Assembly: GCF_000226115.1 (NCBI RefSeq)
Contig: NC_016457.1
Span: 2,976,001-3,040,000 of the forward strand
Direction: 5' to 3'
Length of the DNA: 64,000 bases
Source: Thermothielavioides terrestris NRRL 8126
Taxonomy: Eukaryota > Ascomycota > Sordariomycetes > Sordariales > Chaetomiaceae
Shown here: positions 56,999 to 64,000 of the stretch, one piece after another
Position numbering within the stretch: position 1 is the first letter of the stretch
How the letters are laid out: each line of letters opens with the position of its first letter
Notes under the pieces: generated by a model
The model's database searches: none
What the model saw: the letters and a program-made list of their open reading frames with translations, nothing else
What the model was told of the DNA's origin: nothing
Program-made: the position numbers and the translations under genes

Positions 56999-58820
56999 AT
57001 CGCAGGGAACGAAGGCGCCGATAAAATCGCTTGCTCACATCGAGAGCGAAGGCGAATTCGAGCCACCCGGCAGTCAACCACCACCCAGGTGGGGGGTTCG
57101 ATCTTGGAGGATTTGGCGCTGAGTGGGGAGTTCAAGTTATGCTGTTTTCGGCGGCTGCCTTGCAGCAGCGCCGCCGTTAAGGCCGCGGAGATCAGTGCGA
57201 CCTGGAAGTTCTGCGCGGCTACACAGTAGTGACCACGGCAGGACGTGGATGACGCCGTACTGTGTGTGAAGACGGGGGTTTTGTTGCGAAGATGCTCGGC
57301 TGCCCTGAGGCTGGTCCTCTGTCCGTGGTTGGTTTTCAACGATGTCGGTGGAAGCAGAACCCAAAGCGCGGCCTCAACCCAAGTCCGCCCGTACAGAGTA
57401 CCAGGTAAGTTAACGATATATTCGTGTGGGGCCAGGCGTCTTGGGAAACGTTGGAATCGCCACTGCAGAGTTTTGAGAGGAGGAAACTGGCGATTTGTTC
57501 GTTGGCCGAAGAAATCCGGGGGAACACTTCATCCAATTGAGCTCCAAAACTCGACCAAGTGCGAACCCCAGGTCACCGGCTGCGTCATACCTGAATGTTC
57601 CAGGCTGCGCTGCGCCTTTCCAGGTTGTGCCCAAAACGGCCAGGTTTTCCCGCTTCTGACCGCCCCTGCGTCGTTGGCCCAAAAAGTCTCCGAGGGTTGT
57701 TCGGGCACCTTCGATAAGGTACCTTAGGTAGTTATTCCAAGTAAGGTAGTGGAGTAGTTTACGGAGTACGGTAAAGTTCGTCAGAATGTATATACCAGGT
57801 ATCTATGTCTTGTCGGACTTTTGCCATATGTTCCATCCCTTAAAGACCCTAAGATCCGTTTTCTTCATACCTAAGGTACCTATCTTGGGGGAATATGCCA
57901 AGCCCGAACCGGAGTTGGGACGAGCGCTGTTGTATGTACGGCAGGGGAACTACGCAGTAAAAGAGCGTGACAGCGCAGTGCGCTGGGTGCGCGACTCTTA
58001 GGGCGCAAAACTTGTAATGACCAGGTACTGAGTAACTGCCGCAACTTGGTAGTGTATTGAGGATGATGCACGCTCACAGGCTACCTTAGTGTAACTACAG
58101 CATTGCATCACGCAACGGCGATCCCGCCGGGATGCAGCACCGTCTGCACTTCGCGAACGGAGCCAGTCCGACTCGATTTGAGCGCAGCACCTTCTCGTGG
58201 TTACCCGCGGCTTACCTTCAGGGTGGATTGGTTTTCCTGCGGGGGGCAAGATGCAGGTAATGATCAACAAAGGTGTCTCACTCGAAAGGTGGTGGAAGAG
58301 ATCACACTCCTCGCCCTCAGTTACTGTGGAGTTGAGTGAAGCCGCGTTATTGTCAGGTTGTCTCTGGCAAATTGGACCTCTGGTTTGAAGCAGGAGCTAA
58401 AGTTCCAGGTTGGCAGAACTTGCCTCTGCTCCTGTGGACCACCTACCAGGTACCTAACGCACCACAAAAAGTACCGGATATCTTCCAGGTTCCTGCTTCA
58501 AGGGTCGCTGGGAAGGATGTGGGCCGTGTGCGACGGCCTGTTCAACCTCCGAGGTCCGAACCGCCAAGTCGGAATTTGCCGTCTCCAAGCAAACCATGCG
58601 CAGCATCCCCACCCTGACCATCCGATGGGGTGGACAGCCAGGTCCTAAAGTACTGCGGAAGGCGGTTGATGTTGGACAGGAGAGTGTTCCTGAGCGATAC
58701 CTTGCCGGCCGTCGGTACTGTGTTTGCTGGTCAGAACCCCAGGTTCCTTTTTTACCGGCCGACACTAGGCACCTGAGGTGTCACTGATGTTGAGGCTCAT
58801 TGAGCATCTTCTATTGTTGG
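56999..58820. other. Intergenic region
   Basis: 1.8 kb with no supported gene. It has TTACGGAGTACGG at about 57,759, ACCTTAGGTA and ACCTAAGGTACCT palindromes at about 57,720 and 57,870, and many CCAGGTW words between 57,390 and 58,750. Confidence 0.6.
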
Positions 58821-60322
58821 CTATGTGCCTCGTGGTCTATCAGGTTCGGTCTCAACTGCTACCAGCGCCCTTGACGGCACGGCGTGAGCGGGTATAAGCA
58901 TCCTCTTCCTGGCTCCACGCACCGCTTTGAGGTGCTTCCTGCTCGTAATGTGCGCCTGCCACAGCTCTTCCGTCAAGAGGGTCTTCTGGCAGAGCTCACA
59001 GGTCTTGCGGCACGGCGTGTCCTCGCGATTGCTCCGCTCGACGGACCCGACAAGCACTTCCCGCGCGGTGTCGGAGACGTCAAATGGAGAAGGCAGCTGC
59101 TCGCCAGCGAGGAATTGCCGGGCTAGCTCAACCCCCTTCTCCAGCACCTCATTATGCCAGCTTTGGACGTCGGAGCTATCCAAGAGATAGAGCCTGTCCA
59201 ACAGCTGCTCGTCTTGCAGGGACGGGATGGTCTTCATGGTCATCCAGCGGACCTGGTACTTGGCGTACTGGCGCGTCGCCGCCTTAGTGCTCTCGATGCC
59301 AGCAGCCTTGAGCTTGGCCAGCTCGGAGCTCTCGGGCGTCTGCTTGACTGCAGACAGGTACGGCTCGAACTGCCGGAAACCAATTGACTGCCAGATGCCT
59401 TTTGACCGGTCAACAGTTTCGCCTGCGGCTAGTCTCCGCTGGAGATAGTCATAGACTTCTGCCGTCTCGCTGAGGAGACCGTTCTGCACCATCTTGTCTA
59501 CGCGCTCGTCGAGACGCTCATTGAGCGCCTCTCGGCGCGCATAGAGCCAGAACAAAAGGATCTGCCCGAGACTGTGACCTTGGGAGCGGTCGTGGGACGC
59601 CCACTTGGACTCTCTCCTGCTCCGCTGCTCAGCGTAGATGTCAGATGCGCGCCGACCAGTGGCATAGTAGATCTCCAGTGACGTGCGGATCTTGCGGGCG
59701 TCATTCGGATGCCACTTCTCCGCCATCACGGGGTCAACCTCGCGCAACTTCTGCAGCATTGCTTCGGCTGAGTCCCTCAAAATGGGGTGTTTCTCCGCGA
59801 GCTCTTCGCGGTCTGCGGCCCCGCCTTCGAGTGCCAGTTGGTCGTCGACCAACCGGCCTTCAAACAGCAGACCGTCGAGGTAGTAGGACGTGCCGCCCAC
59901 GACGATGGGAAGCTTCCCTCGACCGCGGATTTCAGATATTATCCTAGTGGCCTCCCTTTTGAAACGGGTTACGACCCAGGGGTCCTCGTCGAGCTCGATA
60001 CTCCCGAGCAGGTGGTGTGGAATACCTCGCCGTTCTTCGACCGAGAGCTTGTTGGTGATGATGGGCAAGCCTCTGTACATCTGCATCGCATCCGCGTTTA
60101 TGATCTCGCCGTTATACCTGGTTGCCAGCTCCACGGCGAGCTGGAAGTCGTCAGCGATGCTCAATCACGGCAAGACGGAGCAAGATGGACCGGGCTTACA
60201 TCCGACTTGCCAGTGCCGGTCGAGCCATAGATGACGATCAAGGGCGCCATCTTCCTGACGGCAGCCCTTCCTGACTGCAGCGCCGAACCTAGAACAGAGG
60301 CTAAACGGGCAGCAGGACCCAT
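58821..60322 (-). CDS. MOD5: tRNA dimethylallyltransferase (isopentenyltransferase)
   Basis: Two exons (60322-60200, 60140-58821) give 480 aa from the upstream ATG. The enzyme adds the dimethylallyl group to A37 of tRNAs reading UNN codons. The P-loop GSTGTGKSD lies at the end of exon 1. INADAMQMYRGLPIITNK binds substrate, VVGGTSYYLDGLLF is the second core motif, and a C-terminal C2H2 finger CELCQKTLLTEELWQAHITSRKH is typical of eukaryotic Mod5. In-frame ATGs at 60328, 60322 and 60250 could give longer forms with an Arg/Ala presequence (GPAARLASVLGSALQSGRAAVRK) or a short form starting MAPLIVIYG. Yeast MOD5 uses such paired starts for mitochondrial and cytosolic/nuclear enzymes. The 59-nt intron is GT-AG. 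Confidence 0.9.
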
Positions 60323-60328
60323 CAGCAT

Positions 60329-60851
60329 CAGCCTGGCTCCAGTCGCATCCGCATCGCAAGAGGCGTTGGTGTATGTTTTCTCCCGGCTGCGCTGTGGAGC
60401 CCCGGAATCTGAATGTCGAATGCGGCAAACAAATTGGTCCAGCGAGGCACCAACCAATGAAAGCTGGGGAAGGGCTTGGCGTCCCTTAACTCAATTTGAG
60501 CCAAACTCCAGCCGCAGCTCACCACTAACTATTCCAAATTCGGTCCTATGTTATCCGCACGTAGGCGGCAACGCACGGAGCACCTGGGCTTCCCCAGTTG
60601 TTTCGGGCTGGGAACAGCTGTCACGTGTGGACCCATTTCGAAATTGGACACATCACAGAATTACTTTGAAGCCAGATCTTAAGGGAGCTGCTTCTCCAGC
60701 TAGCTGCCTTCTCCCCCCCTTTCCCGACGCCATTGCACCGACGACAACTCGCGCTTTTCTGCGGAGTCGTTGTCGCTCGTTTCGCCTCTTCTTCTCCTTC
60801 TTCTGGATGGTTTAATATCTGGTTTTTATTTTCTCCGCACAATCGCCCAAG
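60329..60851. promoter_or_regulatory. Divergent promoter MOD5/SEC61
   Basis: 523 bases between the divergent starts. A CACGTG E-box is at 60622-60627, and a CT-rich stretch (about 60,780-60,815) precedes the SEC61 ATG, as is common in strongly expressed fungal genes. Assignment of factors is inference. Confidence 0.4.
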
Positions 60852-62484
60852 ATGAGTTCCCGTAAGTAACTGCGCAGCATCCTTCCGCTTGGGCTTGGGC
60901 GTGTCGCGGAGCTCCCGCAGCTCCAAGCACCCCCGCGAGCAAAGCACCCCTATTCCTGTTTGCGACAATGCGCTGATTCTCTCGCTCCGCCCTTCCGCGA
61001 TGCAGTCCGGTTCCTCGATCTCGTCAAGCCCTTCGTGCCGTTCCTCCCCGAGGTTCAGCAGCCCGAGACCAAGATACCGTTCAACCAGAAGCTGATGTGG
61101 ACCGGGCTGACGCTCCTGATCTTCCTGGTCATGAGCCAGATGCCGCTCTACGGCATTGTCTCGTCAGACACGTCCGATCCGCTATACTGGCTGCGCATGA
61201 TGATGGCGAGTAACCGTGGCACCTTGATGGAGCTCGGTATCACGCCCATCATCTCGTCGGGCATGGTGTTCCAGCTCCTTGCCGGCACCCACATGATCGA
61301 CGTCAACCTCGACCTCAAGTCGGACCGCGAGCTCTACCAGACGGCCCAGAAGCTCTTCGCCCTCATCCTCTCCGTTGGAACCGCCACCGTCTACGTCTTC
61401 ACCGGCCTTTACGGCCCCCCCAGCGAGCTCGGTGCCGGCATTGTCTTTCTCCTGATCCTCCAGCTCGTCGTCGCCGGCATGATCGTCATCCTCCTCGACG
61501 AGCTCCTCCAGAAGGGATATGGTCTTGGCAGCGGTATCTCGCTGTTCATTGCCACCAACATCTGCGAGTCTATCATGTGGAAGGCCTTCTCGCCGACCTC
61601 GATTAACACCGGCCGCGGCCCCGAGTACGAGGGTGCCGTCATCGCGCTGTTCCACCTGTTCATGACGTGGCCCAACAAGCAGCGTGCGCTGCAGGAGGCT
61701 TTCTACCGCCAGAACCTGCCCAACATCATGAACCTGTTGGCTACCCTCGTGGTGTTCGCCGCCGTCATCTACCTCCAGGGCTTCCGCGTTGAGATCCCCG
61801 TCAAGTCGTCGCGCCAGCGCGGTGCTCGTGGCTCGTACCCCGTCCGCCTGTTCTACACATCGAACATGCCCATTATGCTGCAGTCCGCCCTGTCCTCCAA
61901 CGTCTTCTTGATCAGCCAGATGCTGTACTCGCGCTTTTCGGAGAACCTGCTGGTCCGCCTCTTCGGCGTCTGGGAGGCCAAGGACGGCTCTTCGCAGCTG
62001 TCTGCCGTTTCTGGTCTCGTCTACTACATGTCCCCGCCGCTCAACTTCAAGGACGCCCTGCTGGACCCGATCCACACCGCCGTCTACATCGCCTACATGC
62101 TCACTGCCTGCGCTGTCTTCTCCAAGACGTGGATCGAGGTGTCTGGCTCGAGCCCCCGTGACGTTGCCAAGCAGCTCAAGGATCAGGGCCTCGTCATGGC
62201 TGGCCACCGCGAGCAGAGCATGTACAAGGAGCTCAAGCGCATCATCCCCACCGCCGCTGCCTTTGGTGGCGCCTGCATTGGTGCCCTCTCGGTTGCCAGC
62301 GACCTCATGGGTGCGCTCGGCTCTGGTACCGGAACCCTGCTTGCCGTCACGTAAGCGAACCAAACCCGCTGAGGTATAAGAAGCGAGTCCAGTGCTAACC
62401 TATGCTAGGATCATCTACGGTTACTTTGAGATCGCGGCCAAGGAGGGCGATCTCGCTGGCATGAAGGGCATGATCATGGGCTGA
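60852..62484 (+). CDS. SEC61: Sec61 alpha, ER protein translocation channel
   Basis: Three exons: a 10-nt first coding exon (60852-60861), 61006-62350 and 62409-62484, giving 476 aa, the standard length. Sec61 alpha forms the ER channel for secretory and membrane proteins. The N-terminus reads [20 protein letters not shown] across intron 1, followed by [22 protein letters not shown]. About ten membrane segments are present. [18 protein letters not shown] forms TM2, [20 protein letters not shown] lies mid-protein, and the cytosolic loop [27 protein letters not shown] binds the ribosome. The C-terminus [21 protein letters not shown] is conserved. Both introns are GT-AG and preserve frame. Confidence 0.96.
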
Positions 62485-62948
62485 ACGCAGCTCAGCACGC
62501 AAGCTCCACCGCAGCGTAGCTGCGGTAGCCAGCTACATTTCACCCCGATCGACTGCCCATGTTGACGGGTTTCCACATGCGGTATTATTTCCTGTTGTAG
62601 ATGACTGTAATTGTCCGGTGATCCAAGCACGGGCCGCATGGGCCCTCTGTACGTATAGTCTCGACGAAGCAAAACAAAAAGCCTTCACGGGAGGGTTCCA
62701 AAAAGCGGGTGAGGAAAACTAGCTCATATACTAGGGCGGACAATCCATTCGGCGGGTTTCGGTACCGTACCTACTACCTGAGTCAAATCGCTGGGCTGCT
62801 CCGGTGCTCTGCATTGTTCCCCGAGAAGATTGTCTTGGGCACCATGTGTTGTCTGACGGCAAGGGCGCTTCCGGCATTTCTAGGCAGCCAGATCCCCCTG
62901 TGCTGTTTCGTTGCGCAACATCGGTAACCTGATCCAAACATTGCCTCT
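62485..62948. other. 3' region of SEC61
   Basis: 464 bases after the SEC61 stop, presumably its 3' UTR plus spacer. No other feature is supported. Confidence 0.5.
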
Positions 62949-63398
62949 GTGGTCACTAGTTCTGCCAACGCGTCGCGAATTTCCTTCTCTGTAGCCAGCC
63001 AATCGCGGTTGCGGCTTTGCTTTCCAGCGGTGTTTGCAAGACGCAACGTCCGCCTCACGATTCGAGAGGAGGTTGCACAGCAGACGTACGCGGGCTGGGC
63101 TTCGTTGGCCTCTGTGTGCAAGGAGTGGCAATTCGTGATCGCGAAGGAAAGCTTCCGCCGGTTCAAGTTACGGCAGTCTTGCCTCCAGGGCTTCGAACGT
63201 TTGATCGTTCGGCAGTGGCACCTCATTCATAATATCTAGCTCGAAATCGAGCTACCGAGATCCTCGTGCAAGCGGTGCTGGAGAGACATGCCAAGACATA
63301 GGATATATCAAGAGAGCTTGTCTATCAGTGATAGGGTGTTGCTCCCAATGACACCCGACGTCCTCCAATTGATCACACCGGCAGGCACAGCAGCCTAG
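62949..63398 (+). pseudogene. Broken F-box-domain gene fragment
   Basis: One plus-strand frame shows the typical start of filamentous-fungal F-box proteins: EEVAQQTYAGWASLASVCKE, then FRRFKLRQSCL, GFERLIVRQ and HLIHNI. It meets a TAG at 63237-63239 exactly where these proteins have Trp (HIWLxIELP). After the stop the same frame continues as LEIELPRSSCKRCWRDMPRH to about 63,398 and then ends. The upstream F-box ATG and the body of the protein are missing. F-box proteins recruit substrates to SCF ubiquitin ligases; this copy looks dead. The Trp-to-TAG change (TGG to TAG) is the type RIP produces. Confidence 0.7.
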
Positions 63399-63603
63399 GG
63401 ACATACCCGGTTGAGACAAATAAACTCAGCAACTGGCGCTCGAGCTCACTCCTGTAAGGCCTTTGCACCATGGGCAGTGGCGCTACGATTTTGTATTTCC
63501 TTCCTTGCATCCTGTCAGGATCAAACGAAAACGGTTCAATCTGGTTTGATTGATAGCAGATCCATCCTGCTGTTCCATGACAGCTTAACTCCTACCACCA
63601 CAT

Positions 63604-64000
63604 TTACCACACCTCCCATTTCTGTCCACCCATGGCACAAAGCCTATTGAAGAGCTGGTCTCTCAACGGCACAGCGGTTAAAACATACGCCTTCCCGTTG
63701 CGATCCTTGATCTCGACACCATCGGAGACATCGCGGTCCATGGCCCAGCCAACGGCAAGCTTGAGCTTCGGCGCGCCCATCCCGCTGTGCTTCTTCAGCT
63801 CTGTAATGTCCACCGCGCGGACACGCCAGTCGTTATTGAACGAAACAAGCACGTCGGGCCCGGGCTTGCTGATGCGGACATGTCCCGGCTTGCCCTCCCA
63901 GCGAGCGCTGAACTCGGTCGGCCCTTCCCTCAGGTCGCCCGCCCCCTTGGGCGGCACGGCCCCCAGCCTGTTCTTGGCGCTCTCGCGGCCGCCGACTTTG
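63604..64000 (-). CDS. 3' end of an unidentified gene (partial)
   Basis: The frame is open from the window edge to a TAG at 63604, giving about 131 C-terminal residues; the start lies beyond 64000. I do not recognise the family. The segment GPTEFSARWEGKPGHVRISKPGPDVLVSFNNDWRV looks like a folded beta-rich domain, followed by an amphipathic helix and the end LFNRLCAMGGQKWEVW. There is no membrane segment. Codon use resembles its neighbours, and it is likely a real conserved fungal protein. Confidence 0.6.
   Translation of the reverse strand, partial: KVGGRESAKNRLGAVPPKGAGDLREGPTEFSARWEGKPGHVRISKPGPDVLVSFNNDWRVRAVDITELKKHSGMGAPKLKLAVGWAMDRDVSDGVEIKDRNGKAYVLTAVPLRDQLFNRLCAMGGQKWEVW

Overview
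The window is nuclear DNA from a filamentous ascomycete. Evidence: short GT-AG introns (about 45-165 nt) in most genes, GC-rich third codon positions, fungal families (Zn2Cys6 factor, LysM proteins, GH18 chitinase with hevein domain, Ugo1, Irc6-like), and an AT-rich block at the left edge depleted in CpA and TpG as expected from repeat-induced point mutation (RIP). Protein character and the RIP signature suggest Sordariomycetes, probably Sordariales/Chaetomiaceae. The species cannot be fixed from sequence alone.

Layout. 1-4110: RIP-degraded repeat with two decayed reading frames. 5.0-13.5 kb: RRP15 (+), mitochondrial ferredoxin YAH1 (-), mitochondrial fusion carrier UGO1 (+), a short-chain dehydrogenase (-), a conserved hypothetical (+). 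13.6-20.8 kb: a divergent pair, a secreted four-LysM protein (-) and a large secreted GH18 chitinase (+, 10 exons). 22.0-25.4 kb: two membrane-anchored Golgi-type glycosyltransferases (GT32 MIPC-synthase-like and GT31, both -). 25.9-32.9 kb: pICln (-), a low-complexity hypothetical (+), splicing factor MFAP1 (+), DNA polymerase alpha B subunit POL12 (-). 33.0-33.7 kb: a 646-bp MITE-like element carrying six copies of a 12-bp palindrome. 34.2-46.0 kb: Sec14-like protein (+), an intronless P4-ATPase (DNF3 type, -), a homeobox factor (-). 46.0-51.7 kb: a 5.7-kb gene-free stretch rich in a short dispersed motif. 51.7-64.0 kb: Irc6/AAGAB-like adaptin-binding protein (-), Zn2Cys6 factor (-), tRNA isopentenyltransferase MOD5 (-), SEC61 alpha (+), a broken F-box gene (+), and the 3' end of an unidentified gene (-).

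Most genes are housekeeping: ribosome biogenesis, Fe-S clusters, mitochondrial fusion, replication, splicing/snRNP assembly, ER translocation, lipid flipping, sphingolipid glycosylation, tRNA modification. The clear functional pair is LysM protein plus chitinase: back-to-back, 834 bp apart, both secreted and both chitin-directed. Exon boundaries were derived by hand from splice consensus plus conservation of reading frame and protein family; every multi-exon model below keeps frame across all junctions.

No CRISPR array, rRNA gene, convincing tRNA, prokaryotic feature or complete autonomous transposon was seen.
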